From contig JAFGMN010000287.1 of the NCBI GenBank assembly GCA_016927515.1, positions 1-47,428 on the forward strand: a stretch of DNA of 47,428 bases. The letters are read 5' to 3'. The translations under genes were made by a program, and so were the position numbers. The number at the start of each line of letters is the position of its first letter. Position 1 is the first letter of the stretch. The notes beneath the pieces were generated by a model. The model searched no databases, was not told where the DNA came from, and saw only the letters and a program-made list of their open reading frames with translations. Origin of the DNA: a candidate division CSSED10-310 bacterium. GTDB lineage: Bacteria > CSSED10-310. Below, piece after piece: positions 27,396 through 37,325 of this stretch.

Positions 27396-28984
27396 AACCG
27401 TCTGTACCGATTGCAGATGTCCTGATTGTCGGATCCGGAGCTGCCGGATTGATGTTTGCTGCACACATTTCCAAGTATCACCAGGTGCATGTCATCACAA
27501 AGGACACGGCAACGGAATCCAATACACGGTATGCTCAGGGCGGAATTGCCGCCGTTCTTTCCATCGACGATTCGTATGCCAAACATATTGATGATACGCT
27601 GCGTGCCGGTGATGGTCTCAGTGATCCGGAAGCTGTTAACATTCTTGTCAAAGAAGCGCCTGCACGAATATTCGATCTCATGTGCATGGGTGTTGATTTC
27701 GACCGCTTGACAGACAACGCCCTTCAGTTTACGCGTGAGGGCGGGCACTCCGGACGGCGTGTGATTCACGTGGGCGATATGACGGGACAGGCGATAGAGT
27801 CTGCACTGTGGAACAGTGTAATCAAAGAAAACATCTGTGTCTCCGACCATCGGATGGTCACGCGTTTACTGGTTCGGGACAATATCTGTTACGGAGTCGA
27901 AAGTCTGGATAAGAGCGGGAAGGTGTGTCGTTCATATGCCAAAAGCGTGTTTTTGGCAACCGGTGGAGCAGGCCAGATGTTTGCCAAGACAACCAATCCC
28001 GAGATTGCAACCGGAGACGGGTTTGTTATGGCTGCGGAGTCCGGGGCAGACATGATGCACCTGGAATTCATCCAGTTTCATCCGACCGCCCTCGCTATGG
28101 AAGGAGCGCCGTGTTTTCTGATCAGCGAGGCGACACGCGGAGAGGGTGGATTGCTGCTGACCATCGATTTGCACCGGTTTATGCACGAATACCATGCAAT
28201 GGCCGAACTCGCTCCCCGGGATATCGTATCCCGTGCCATTGTTGCTGAGATGGAAAAAACAAGCGCGCCCCATGTGTTCCTGGATTTAACCGGACAAGGC
28301 CGAGAATATGTCGAAAAACGATTTCCGACAATTACCCAGACGGTGATGCAGTATGGGTTACATCCCGGGGAAAACCGTCTACCGGTTGCTCCCGCAGCAC
28401 ATTATATGTGCGGTGGAGTGAAAACGGACATTGATGGCAGGACATCGATTCAGGGCCTGTATGCAGGCGGCGAAGTGGCATGTACCGGAGTTCATGGTGC
28501 CAACCGGTTGGCGTCAAATTCGCTTCTTGAATCGGTCGTCTTCGCGTATCGCGCTGCTGTCAATGCGGACCGTCGGATTCGATATCTGCCAGAATCCTGG
28601 TATGACGGAATCAATCCGTTTATCGATGAGGCACCACCGGAATGGAACAGTGGCAGTCCTGAAGACGGCCTAATCGCCGATTTGACCAACCGATTGCAGG
28701 TTACGAACTGGAAACATTGTGGAATCATCCGCTCTGACCGGGGCCTTCAGCAAGGATTGAACGAGATCGAGCGGATTGAGGGAGAGTTCAGAACGGCGGG
28801 CGGACATCGGTCAGGAAAGGGAAAGGCACTTGCACTGGCCAATCTGATCAAATTGTCGAAACGGGTCTATGAATCGGCGGCAGGGAGACGCATCAACGCT
28901 GGCGCTCATTACAACGTGAATTGTGCCAACAGCCAATCCGAACGTGATTTCAAAAACGACAGGGAGGATAATCGTGGAACATGA
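27392..28984 (+). CDS. nadB: L-aspartate oxidase NadB
   Basis: VLIVGSGAAGLMFAAHIS, NTRYAQGGIAAVL, EFIQFHPTAL, HYMCGGVKTDIDGRTSIQGLYAGGEVACTGVHGANRLASNSLLE; GTG start overlapping nadA stop. Confidence 0.95.
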   Translation: MKPSVPIADVLIVGSGAAGLMFAAHISKYHQVHVITKDTATESNTRYAQGGIAAVLSIDDSYAKHIDDTLRAGDGLSDPEAVNILVKEAPARIFDLMCMGVDFDRLTDNALQFTREGGHSGRRVIHVGDMTGQAIESALWNSVIKENICVSDHRMVTRLLVRDNICYGVESLDKSGKVCRSYAKSVFLATGGAGQMFAKTTNPEIATGDGFVMAAESGADMMHLEFIQFHPTALAMEGAPCFLISEATRGEGGLLLTIDLHRFMHEYHAMAELAPRDIVSRAIVAEMEKTSAPHVFLDLTGQGREYVEKRFPTITQTVMQYGLHPGENRLPVAPAAHYMCGGVKTDIDGRTSIQGLYAGGEVACTGVHGANRLASNSLLESVVFAYRAAVNADRRIRYLPESWYDGINPFIDEAPPEWNSGSPEDGLIADLTNRLQVTNWKHCGIIRSDRGLQQGLNEIERIEGEFRTAGGHRSGKGKALALANLIKLSKRVYESAAGRRINAGAHYNVNCANSQSERDFKNDREDNRGT

Positions 28985-29168
28985 GGTATCGACACTGGGA
29001 TCTCTGATGGTGGAAATCGGGTTTTTCGGTTGGATCGGCTGCACACTCGCATTGATCTTTAAGGGGTTCACCGAAGATAATGAACTTGTACCCCGTCGCG
29101 CACTCCTCTGGGGGATTCTCATCGTTGTCTTTTACGGCATGTGGATCGCCGGCCTGAAAATCGCCTGA
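28974..29168 (+). CDS. Small (64 aa) membrane protein of unknown function
   Basis: GTG start after SD GGGAGGA; two predicted hydrophobic helices (IGFFGWIGCTLALIF; LLWGILIVVFYGMWIAGLKIA). Confidence 0.6.
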   Translation: MEHEVSTLGSLMVEIGFFGWIGCTLALIFKGFTEDNELVPRRALLWGILIVVFYGMWIAGLKIA

Positions 29169-29189
29169 GATTGAGATGGAACTGACTGT

Positions 29190-30470
29190 ATGAAACGAGC
29201 AATCAACATCGGCCTGGGGATCGTTCTGAGCGTCGCCCTATTCTACCTGTTCATTAAAGATGTCAACCAGATTCCCCTGTCCGCTGACTCCGGGAACGGC
29301 CACGGTTCCGATTCATTCAGGGATCGCGTGCTCTATGTCGCCGACGTTAACAATTTCGAGCCGGGCGATGTTTTCCATATTACGTCTGAGACGGTGAAAG
29401 AACCGATTCGCTGCCAGATCGATACCATCCAACCGGGTTTGCCGAGTCAAAACAAACCATTCCTGGTGACAACCGATACCATACCACAGGAACTGGCAAT
29501 GAAGGATCATCCACGGATTCACTTCCCACGCCTCCAACGAGCGCTTGCGAGAGCTAACTATTGGTGGTTGATTCCGTGTCTGATCTGCACGATGATCGCA
29601 TTAATGATCAGGGCATATCGATGGAAATTTTTCTTCATCGAATACTCCCGCATTCAATTTTCATCTTTGTGGAGGTCTGTCTGTATTGGATATATGGCCA
29701 ACAACGTTCTACCGTTCCGGATCGGCGAAATCGTGAGGGCCTGGTTTTTCGGACACAAGGAAAATCGCCGAACATCGGAAGTTTTCGGAACAATCGTTCT
29801 GGAGCGTGTTTTTGATATCTTGTCCATTCTAATCCTCTATGTCGCGTTCGTGATTTATTTCGCTTCCAATAATTCCGATATCTTGCTGGACTGGATGGTC
29901 TACGGCGCATACATCATGGGAATCGTCGCTGTCGGGTCTCTCGGTGCACTGATCGCACTCCGCTTCTGGACTCGGCCGGCCCGGATCATCATCAATTCAA
30001 TCTTCCGGCCTTTTCCTGCCCGCTTCGGCCGGAAAGTAAACCATATGGTGGATGCTTTCATCGAAGGACTCCGAATCTTTGACTCCTGGCGCTGTATTCT
30101 GTCAGCGTTTGGGCTATCGATGATTATCTGGATTGACCTGGCCGTTGCTTACCTGTTTGTGTTTTACGCTGTCGATATTCACACGTCACTGTTTGTGTCC
30201 CTGTTTCTCATCGTCGCCCTAGCGTTCGCCGTGTCCATACCCTCGATGCCGGGATTCATCGGGACATTTCACTTTGTCGGTGCTCAGGTTTTAATGAGAA
30301 TGAATCTTAGCGGCAACATTGAAGCATATGTGCTACTGGCTCATCTGATGGCCTATATTCCAGTTGTTATTCTAGGTTTTTTCTATCTCAGTCTGGAAAA
30401 TATATCCTGGAAGGAAATGCGCGAAAACGCCATGAAGTTCGCTTCAGAGACAGGTGCTGCGGGGTCATAA
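29190..30470 (+). CDS. Lysylphosphatidylglycerol synthase TM-region / UPF0104 flippase-like integral membrane protein
   Basis: YMANNVLPFRIGEIVRAWFFGHKENRRTSEVFGTIVLERVFDI; PSMPGFIGTFHFVGAQVL. Confidence 0.85.
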   Translation: MKRAINIGLGIVLSVALFYLFIKDVNQIPLSADSGNGHGSDSFRDRVLYVADVNNFEPGDVFHITSETVKEPIRCQIDTIQPGLPSQNKPFLVTTDTIPQELAMKDHPRIHFPRLQRALARANYWWLIPCLICTMIALMIRAYRWKFFFIEYSRIQFSSLWRSVCIGYMANNVLPFRIGEIVRAWFFGHKENRRTSEVFGTIVLERVFDILSILILYVAFVIYFASNNSDILLDWMVYGAYIMGIVAVGSLGALIALRFWTRPARIIINSIFRPFPARFGRKVNHMVDAFIEGLRIFDSWRCILSAFGLSMIIWIDLAVAYLFVFYAVDIHTSLFVSLFLIVALAFAVSIPSMPGFIGTFHFVGAQVLMRMNLSGNIEAYVLLAHLMAYIPVVILGFFYLSLENISWKEMRENAMKFASETGAAGS

Positions 30471-30474
30471 AGCG

Positions 30475-31344
30475 ATGACAAGCAGTATACCCGATCCGGT
30501 CTTCACACTGGCGGAAGATCTAGTCTGGACAGGAGTCCGGCCGAATCGAAAAAAAGGCCAGAATTACCTGATATCGCCAACATCACGCGATCGGATTCTT
30601 GAATCTGCAGATGTATCGGATGCTGACCGGGTACTTGAGATCGGACCGGGAACTGGGATTCTCACATGGGGACTCATTCCCCGGGTGAGAGAGCTGATTG
30701 CAGTTGAAACGGAGCCAGCCATGGTCAGATTGCTGAACGAACGATTCCAGGGGATCGGTCATTTTCGAGTCATATGCGGGAACGGATTAGATGCGATGCA
30801 CGATCTCCTTCGCGATTCACCCGTACAACCCATGAAAATAGTCAGTAACTTGCCTTATTCCATAACTTCCCCGCTTCTCATGACCATGTGTTCCCTGGCT
30901 GATTACTACTCCAACGGAACCTTGCTGCTGCAAAAAGACTTGGTGGATCGGGTCACCGCCGCTCCCGGAGACCGCGAACGAGGAGCATTGTCCGTTCTCG
31001 TTCAATCCCGGTTCGAGGTTCGCTGCGCTTTTCGAGTTAAAGCTACACATTTCCGACCGAAACCATCCGTCGAGTCAGCCGTTCTGGTGATGCGGCGCCG
31101 ACCGGATCGATTCGGATCATGCTGGTCACATTTTCTGCACGTTGTTTTAACTTGTTTTCAGCAAAGACGAAAAACCATTTTGAACAATCTTCGCGCAGTC
31201 TGTCCGCACGGATGTGCCGAAAGGCTGCTGAAGGATTCTGGGATTGATCCCGGCCTGCGACCCCAGCAACTCGATGAAGATGCTTTTCTGATAATCACTC
31301 GTTTCCTCGCTGAAAATCACCTGCTATCTTCGACCGGAGTTTGA
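30475..31344 (+). CDS. rsmA: 16S rRNA dimethyladenosine transferase
   Basis: RKKGQNYLISP, VLEIGPGTGILTWGL, IVSNLPYSITSPLL, FRPKPSVESAVLVM. Confidence 0.93.
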   Translation: MTSSIPDPVFTLAEDLVWTGVRPNRKKGQNYLISPTSRDRILESADVSDADRVLEIGPGTGILTWGLIPRVRELIAVETEPAMVRLLNERFQGIGHFRVICGNGLDAMHDLLRDSPVQPMKIVSNLPYSITSPLLMTMCSLADYYSNGTLLLQKDLVDRVTAAPGDRERGALSVLVQSRFEVRCAFRVKATHFRPKPSVESAVLVMRRRPDRFGSCWSHFLHVVLTCFQQRRKTILNNLRAVCPHGCAERLLKDSGIDPGLRPQQLDEDAFLIITRFLAENHLLSSTGV

Positions 31345-31350
31345 TAGAAT

Positions 31351-32175
31351 ATGACAATGTTACATGCCATTATACTGGGTATCATCCAAGGAATTACCGA
31401 GTTTCTTCCGATTTCGAGCTCGGGACATCTCGTCTTGGTTCAATCGATTCTTCCCCGTTTTTCAGCTCCGGGTCTCGTTTTCGATATCATCCTGCATGCG
31501 GGAACATTGGTTGCCGTTCTGTTTTATTATGCCCAAGATATCACCCGGTTCGCGAAAGGAATTGCCGGGAAACTGCCGCCAGAGGAGAACCGTTCAGTCA
31601 GATCCTGGCTCATTGCTCTGGCGGTGGCGACTGTACCCGCCGGTATTGTTGCTGCAAGTGTCGGCGATATCATCGAATCCATGTTCGAAAATCCGGCGAT
31701 GACGTCTGTTTTTCTGGGGTTCACAGGTCTCATTCTTTTTTGGGGTGAACGCATGAAGTCTGCCCATCCCGATAGGTCAGCATCTGAACATAGGATCCCA
31801 TGGCGCATGGCCCTCATCATCGGCCTGGCACAAGCACTGGCTCTCCTTCCCGGCATTTCTCGCTCGGGCATGACGATGGCAGCCGGTATTGCACTCGGTT
31901 TGCCAAGGGAAACCGCAACCCGATTTTCATTTCTTCTCATGATTCCAGCAGTAGCCGGAGCCGTTGCACTGAAATCATTAGAAATCCCGTCCCTCATTTC
32001 AACCGGAACGGTCGGCTATTCCGAACTCGCTGTTGGCTTCGTTGCGTCGGCGATCGCAGGATATTTGGCGATTACGGGATTGCTTCGGTTGATTAAAAAA
32101 TACACGTTCAATGTCTTCGCTGTATACTGCTTGATCGCTGGGACGGCATCCCTTTTAGCTCTTACTGCTCATTAA
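31351..32175 (+). CDS. uppP: Undecaprenyl-diphosphatase
   Basis: LGIIQGITEFLPISSSGHLVL; LLPGISRSGMTMAAGIALGLPRETATRFSFLLMIP. Confidence 0.96.
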   Translation: MTMLHAIILGIIQGITEFLPISSSGHLVLVQSILPRFSAPGLVFDIILHAGTLVAVLFYYAQDITRFAKGIAGKLPPEENRSVRSWLIALAVATVPAGIVAASVGDIIESMFENPAMTSVFLGFTGLILFWGERMKSAHPDRSASEHRIPWRMALIIGLAQALALLPGISRSGMTMAAGIALGLPRETATRFSFLLMIPAVAGAVALKSLEIPSLISTGTVGYSELAVGFVASAIAGYLAITGLLRLIKKYTFNVFAVYCLIAGTASLLALTAH

Positions 32176-32911
32176 ATGCTTCTGCCAGTCGGGTTAAAAC
32201 ATCGTTGGCAAAACCTTGTAGATGGATCATGTCGTATAAACGCGTCAATACCGTGGCATCGGGGTTGATCTCAATCAACCGACAGCCATGCCGCAATGCG
32301 ATTTCTGGAAATTCATTCACAGGATGAACGATCCCGGATGTTCCAATAAATAAAATCGTATCCGCTTTCCGAATCGCTTCCAAACACGCAAAATACCATG
32401 TCGATGGAATCGATTCACCGAACAGTACGGCTTCAGGTTTCAGGATTCCACCGCATCGACACATTGGCGGCAGGTCTACACTGTCGAAAATCATTCCCCG
32501 GCTGTGTATGATCTGACCACATGTCGTGCAGATCAAATTGCGCAAACTGCCATGCACTTCAATCACGTGATGGCTGCCTGCCTGTTGATGCAGATCATCG
32601 ATGTTCTGCGTTATAATGCCCTGCAACAGACCCTTCTGCTCCCATTCAGCCAGTATTGTGTGTGCAGCATTGGGGCGAGCATCGATGAGTTGGTCATACA
32701 GTTCAAGGAAAAACTCCCATGAACGACGCGGGTTTTCACGGAATCCCTCGATACTGGCATATACGGACGGATCGTATGTATTCCATAGCCCCGTGTCTCC
32801 CCGAAATGCCGGAATGCCACTGTCCACAGAAATTCCGGCACCCGTGACGGCAATCATGTGGCGGGAATCGCGGATCAGTTGAATCGCATGATCGAAAACC
32901 GATAGTTGCAT
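32162..32911 (-). CDS. cobB: Sir2-family NAD-dependent protein deacylase
   Basis: AVTGAGISVDSGIPAFRG, ITQNIDDLHQQAGSHHVIEVHGS, CxxC...CxC zinc site, FIGTSGIVHPVNEFP. Confidence 0.94.
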   Translation of the reverse strand: MQLSVFDHAIQLIRDSRHMIAVTGAGISVDSGIPAFRGDTGLWNTYDPSVYASIEGFRENPRRSWEFFLELYDQLIDARPNAAHTILAEWEQKGLLQGIITQNIDDLHQQAGSHHVIEVHGSLRNLICTTCGQIIHSRGMIFDSVDLPPMCRCGGILKPEAVLFGESIPSTWYFACLEAIRKADTILFIGTSGIVHPVNEFPEIALRHGCRLIEINPDATVLTRLYDMIHLQGFANDVLTRLAEAFNEQ

Positions 32912-33051
32912 GTTCGTCTCCCTGAATCATTCTAGCCAAGATGACCGGGGTTGGCAAAAACGGGCCTTGGCATTTACGATCCAACGCGATATGGTCAATA
33001 TTATCGTCCGTTCAGCACGTTGACGGAATGGTTGTTAACAGGAGACGCCGT

Positions 33052-34494
33052 GTGAAAGAATTATTGGAATTAGCAGTAGACAGGCTGAGAGAAAAGGGTG
33101 TCGATTACGGAGATGCTCGTATAGGATGGTATCGGTATCAAAACATCCAGGTCAGGGACAGTGTCGCCGTAAATTTGTCAACGCATGGATCGGAGGGTAT
33201 TGGTATCCGGGCACGCGTTGGAGGAGGATGGGGCTTTTTCTCTACTCAAGACCTGACGCAGGATGGTGTCGTTTTGGCTGTTGACAGGGCGCTGGAGATC
33301 GCTCGAGCCAGTGCCATGCTATCGATGAATGCGCCATTCGCACAAGAAGCAACGCATCAGGTTGTTTGGAAAACGCCATATGAGATTGATCCGTTCTCGA
33401 TATCCATTCAGGAGAAAACGGATTTGTTAATGGAGATCAATCGGGTGATCCGGTCGAATCCGGCGGTAGCCAGGGCTGTATCGTTCTTGAATTTCAGCCG
33501 GGAGCATAAAATGTTTATGAGTACGGAAGGAAGCCAGTCCGATCAGTTGCTGATGCGGGTTGATGGAGCTTGCATTGCGACGGCGATTGGTCCGGAGGGT
33601 TTTGAATCTCGGACGTTTTCACTGACACCATTGAACATTGGATATGAGCATGTGTTGAAAGCTCCATGGTTTGATGAAGCAGCTCGGATAGCCGATGAAG
33701 CGGTAGAAAAACTGCATGCCCCTGTATGCCCGGAAGAGCAGACGGATTTGATTCTGTTACCGACCCATACGTGCTTGGTTATTCATGAAACAATCGGGCA
33801 TGCTACGGAATTGGACCGGGTGATGGGTTGGGAAGCGGATATGGCTGGAACAAGTTTCGCGACTACGGACCGGTTGCGACGCCTGCAGTATGGAAGCGAG
33901 ATATTCAACGTTGTAGCGGATCGAACCATGCCCAATGGCCGATCCACCGTGATGGTCGATGATGAAGGTGTGGCGACGGGAGCGTGGCATCTCATTCGTG
34001 ATGGAGTATTGACAGGGTATTCTACGACGCGCAGTACAGCTCATTACATTGGGGAGGAGAGGAGTCGGGGATGCAGTTATGCGGATAGTTGGAGCAATGT
34101 ACCGATTTTGCGGATGCCCAATGTATCGATCGAGCCGGGAATCGGGAACGCACCGTCATACGAGGAGCTTCTGGCCGATACCTCCGATGGAGTGCTTGTA
34201 GATGGTATGGGAAGTTTTTCCATTGATCACCAGCGGATCAATTTTCAGTTTGGCGGGGATGCTGTCTGGCGGATCCGGAATGGTCGAAAAGAACATATGC
34301 TGCGACGGTTTACGTATCAATCGCACAATCCCGTCTTTTGGAATTCCGTTGACACTATATGTCGGCAGGATGAATGGCGGCCGGAAGGCGTCGTCAATTG
34401 CGGAAAAGGCCAACCCATGCAACGCGCGCAGTTGACTCATGGAAGCGCTCCACTTCGACTCCGGAACATTACGATTGGAAGGGCGAAGATATGA
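33052..34494 (+). CDS. tldD: TldD/PmbA-family metalloprotease, TldD-like
   Basis: HETIGHATELDR (HExxxH), GVLTGYSTTRSTAHYIGEERSRGCSYADSWSNVPILRMPN; SD AGGAG before GTG 33052. Confidence 0.9.
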   Translation: MKELLELAVDRLREKGVDYGDARIGWYRYQNIQVRDSVAVNLSTHGSEGIGIRARVGGGWGFFSTQDLTQDGVVLAVDRALEIARASAMLSMNAPFAQEATHQVVWKTPYEIDPFSISIQEKTDLLMEINRVIRSNPAVARAVSFLNFSREHKMFMSTEGSQSDQLLMRVDGACIATAIGPEGFESRTFSLTPLNIGYEHVLKAPWFDEAARIADEAVEKLHAPVCPEEQTDLILLPTHTCLVIHETIGHATELDRVMGWEADMAGTSFATTDRLRRLQYGSEIFNVVADRTMPNGRSTVMVDDEGVATGAWHLIRDGVLTGYSTTRSTAHYIGEERSRGCSYADSWSNVPILRMPNVSIEPGIGNAPSYEELLADTSDGVLVDGMGSFSIDHQRINFQFGGDAVWRIRNGRKEHMLRRFTYQSHNPVFWNSVDTICRQDEWRPEGVVNCGKGQPMQRAQLTHGSAPLRLRNITIGRAKI

Positions 34495-35888
34495 ATATTG
34501 GTGCAATTCAGACTCAGTCGTTCGATATTATCGAACGTGTCTTAAAAGAAGCAATGACTGCAGGCGCTGACGAATGTGCGGCGGTTCTCGCCGGTGAAGA
34601 CACCGGATTGACACGCTTTGCACGGAATAAAATCATTCAAAATGTTGCCAAAAGCCATCATATATTGACTCTGGCCGTGGCTGTTGGAGGCCGTGAAGCC
34701 GGAGTGTCGACAGATGTTTTGAACGAAGGATCGCTTCGGGATGTTGCGCGGGAAGTAGTGGAGATGGCTCGGATGTACCCAGTCAATCCAGAGCATACCG
34801 GACCATTAGAGCCAGTGGATATTCTGCCTGGGGATGGGTTCGATTTGAGTACGGCGACGTTTACACAGATGGATAAAGCGGAGCGGATTCGGATGATTTG
34901 TGATGAAGCATCCTCACATAAACTGATGGCTTTCGGGACATTGACCACCGGATGGAAGTATGAGGCGTATGGTAATTCTCTGGGGCATCGGGCATGGTAT
35001 CCGGAAACAATTGCCGATTTTTCATTGACCGTACGGACCGAAGGGGGAGAAGGAAGCTGCCGGGAAAATCGTGGATACCATCGAATTGATCGGATCGCTT
35101 TTTCTGAGCTTCTTGATCGGTGTCTTGCCTGGGCTTCCTGGTCTCGAAAAGCTGAACATCTCTCACCGGGTGACTATCCGGTCATTCTGACACCGACTGC
35201 TGCACTGAATTATTTGGCCATGGTATTCTGGACCATGGGTGCCCGCCAGGTGACTGAGAAACGAAGCGCTTTAACGAGTCATTTTGCCGTGGATGATCCA
35301 ATTGGAAAACAGCTATTCAGCCCGTTGGTTTCAGCATATAGCCGTATCCATCATCCGGCATGCCCGAGCATTCCGTTTGGGTCTACGTTTGATATGGATG
35401 GTTTCGGTGGGCAGGGTGTCGTCGGCAACCTGTTCGGTAGCGGTGTTCCATCAGATGATTATCCGATCATCGAAAACGGCATTCAGAGGCACCTCTTCTC
35501 GTCGCTCTTTTGGGCACGAAAGAACGGAGTAAAACCGCGAGCTTTTCCCAGCTTAATCGAATTCACAGGGACGGAAAAAACACTGGCCGATCTGATTGCA
35601 GAAACGGAACGGGCTGTCTTGATTAACAGCTTTTGGTATATCCGGTTCGTCGATCCTAATCATTTATTACTGACCGGATTGACCCGCGATGGCGTGTTTC
35701 TCGTTGAGAACGGAAAAATCGTCAAGCCATTAAAAAACTTGAGATTCAATGAAAGCCCACTGGTCTCGCTGGCCAGCATTACTACGATTGGAAAACCAGA
35801 GCTTCGGAAGGCATGGTTTTACAACGTGCTTATTCCGCCGGTATCAGTGGACACATTCACTTTTTCATCGGAAACCGAAGCGGTTTAA
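34491..35888 (+). CDS. TldD/PmbA-family protein, TldE/PmbA-like partner
   Basis: ATGA-coupled to tldD; GDYPVILTPTAALNYLAMVFW, AYSRIHHPACPSIPFGSTFDMDGFGGQG. Confidence 0.8.
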   Translation: MNIGAIQTQSFDIIERVLKEAMTAGADECAAVLAGEDTGLTRFARNKIIQNVAKSHHILTLAVAVGGREAGVSTDVLNEGSLRDVAREVVEMARMYPVNPEHTGPLEPVDILPGDGFDLSTATFTQMDKAERIRMICDEASSHKLMAFGTLTTGWKYEAYGNSLGHRAWYPETIADFSLTVRTEGGEGSCRENRGYHRIDRIAFSELLDRCLAWASWSRKAEHLSPGDYPVILTPTAALNYLAMVFWTMGARQVTEKRSALTSHFAVDDPIGKQLFSPLVSAYSRIHHPACPSIPFGSTFDMDGFGGQGVVGNLFGSGVPSDDYPIIENGIQRHLFSSLFWARKNGVKPRAFPSLIEFTGTEKTLADLIAETERAVLINSFWYIRFVDPNHLLLTGLTRDGVFLVENGKIVKPLKNLRFNESPLVSLASITTIGKPELRKAWFYNVLIPPVSVDTFTFSSETEAV

Positions 35889-36322
35889 TCGGTTTTTCGC
35901 TGCGATTGATCTAGTGTGAAAACTTCCCATCGAATCCGAGAATGATTGACCGCATCTCGGACAAGTCGTTCATTATCCGTAAACGTTCCCCTCAGCCGAC
36001 TTTTCACTTCCACAAAGACGATGTTTCGGATGTAACCTTCGCTGAGACCATCGAAAACGATATAATCCACGGGCTTCCCAAGAAAGCGGGCATCGGCTGG
36101 TGAGCCCGGAAACCCGTGTATTAAAGGAGCCAGTTGTTCAGAAACTAGCCCGGTAATCACTGCCCGTGACCGTCGACGAAACAGCTGTTTGTCTCGATGA
36201 CCGCGTCTGATCTGAACCAACAGGTACATCAAGCCAGCACCGATAACCACCATCACCGGAATCCAGAACGCGGGAACCGGGCGCTCGAAAAAAAGACTGA
36301 GAGAGTGTATCTTTGATACCAT
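35885..36322 (-). CDS. Membrane-anchored endonuclease-related protein (PF10107-like, related to archaeal Holliday-junction resolvase)
   Basis: AVITGLVSEQLAPLIHGFPGSPADARFLGKPVDYIVFDGLSEGYIRNIVFVEVKS; N-terminal TM helix. Confidence 0.85.
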   Translation of the reverse strand: MVSKIHSLSLFFERPVPAFWIPVMVVIGAGLMYLLVQIRRGHRDKQLFRRRSRAVITGLVSEQLAPLIHGFPGSPADARFLGKPVDYIVFDGLSEGYIRNIVFVEVKSRLRGTFTDNERLVRDAVNHSRIRWEVFTLDQSQRKTD

Positions 36323-36346
36323 TAAAAGCGACTGTCTTGAAGATAC

Positions 36347-37165
36347 CTAATCAAACGTGATCGATGTGAAATTATGAATATCCGTAGTTCCCTTCGGAAC
36401 GACGTTTCCGTTCAACCGCTTATCAAAATCGATCATGGAACCGTTCATCGAGTGAATCCGGACGGGGAAACGCGATCCGTCTTTCGCAACCGCCTTACCC
36501 CATCGATCGGCGAATATTAAATTCGAAATCTGCCCCGGATTCAGTGCCTGATTGCGTTGTCGATTGCCTTCCCGAAGGACGACATGCAACTGGTTACCAT
36601 CCCAGCGCATAACTCGGGCTTTACGCAAAACGGGCCCACCCTGGATCGTAATTTTATCCACCAGATTTACCGTATTTTGACCGGCATTTATGCCTTGACC
36701 CTGAACTTGGCCACCCTGGACGCCTCCGAGTTGCCCGTTACGTCCATAAAATACCCGGATAAAACGAATCCGGCATCGGTGGCCCCGCTTACCGGAAAAT
36801 TCGATCCGGAAACGGTTCATGTTCGACTGAACAGCCCAACTGGCACGGTTATTTCCACTGATGTCTCGGACCCCAAGCCGCTTATCGCCCGGCATAACAA
36901 CGAGTTCTCCTCGGACTTCCGAACGATTATCCTCCCAATCAACCTGCACAGTATCGACATTTGCACCCATACAGGGCGCGGTCAGATTCAGCGTCGAACC
37001 CTCTGTGTACTCTCCAACATTGCGGATTTCATGGTATCGATTGCCGTCGTCCATGCGGTGAAATGTCCATTCGTATCCATCCACATACTGTGTCGATTCG
37101 CACGCGATCCCCGGCACAGCCATCCAAATTCCAATTACTGCAATTCCCCATAAAACTCTTCTCAT
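36347..37165 (-). CDS. Secreted protein of unknown function
   Basis: SD AAAGGAG before ATG; signal peptide MRRVLWGIAVIGIWMAVPGIAC; no recognised domain. Confidence 0.65.
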   Translation of the reverse strand: MRRVLWGIAVIGIWMAVPGIACESTQYVDGYEWTFHRMDDGNRYHEIRNVGEYTEGSTLNLTAPCMGANVDTVQVDWEDNRSEVRGELVVMPGDKRLGVRDISGNNRASWAVQSNMNRFRIEFSGKRGHRCRIRFIRVFYGRNGQLGGVQGGQVQGQGINAGQNTVNLVDKITIQGGPVLRKARVMRWDGNQLHVVLREGNRQRNQALNPGQISNLIFADRWGKAVAKDGSRFPVRIHSMNGSMIDFDKRLNGNVVPKGTTDIHNFTSITFD

Positions 37166-37264
37166 GCGATTCTCCTTTCTTCATTACTCCAACGAACAAA
37201 GTCTAAGGTAAATCACCGGAAAAAGAAACGAAGAAAAAAACTGAAAATCTATATGTAATAAAAT

Positions 37265-37295
37265 TTGACAAAATGCCTTTATCGTGTCATATTAT
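37265..37295 (+). promoter_or_regulatory. Candidate sigma70-type promoter of the T3SS operon
   Basis: TTGACA (37265-37270) and CATATT/TATTAT (37288-37295) with 17 or 19-nt spacing in a locally AT-rich divergent intergenic region. Confidence 0.45.
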
Positions 37296-37325
37296 TGGTA
37301 GTGCAGGCATGGAAAGGAGTTCCGT

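Noticed and set aside
36557-37153. 198-aa + strand ORF opposite the secreted protein at 36347-37165
   Set aside because: The minus-strand gene has a signal peptide and a good SD; the + ORF has neither.
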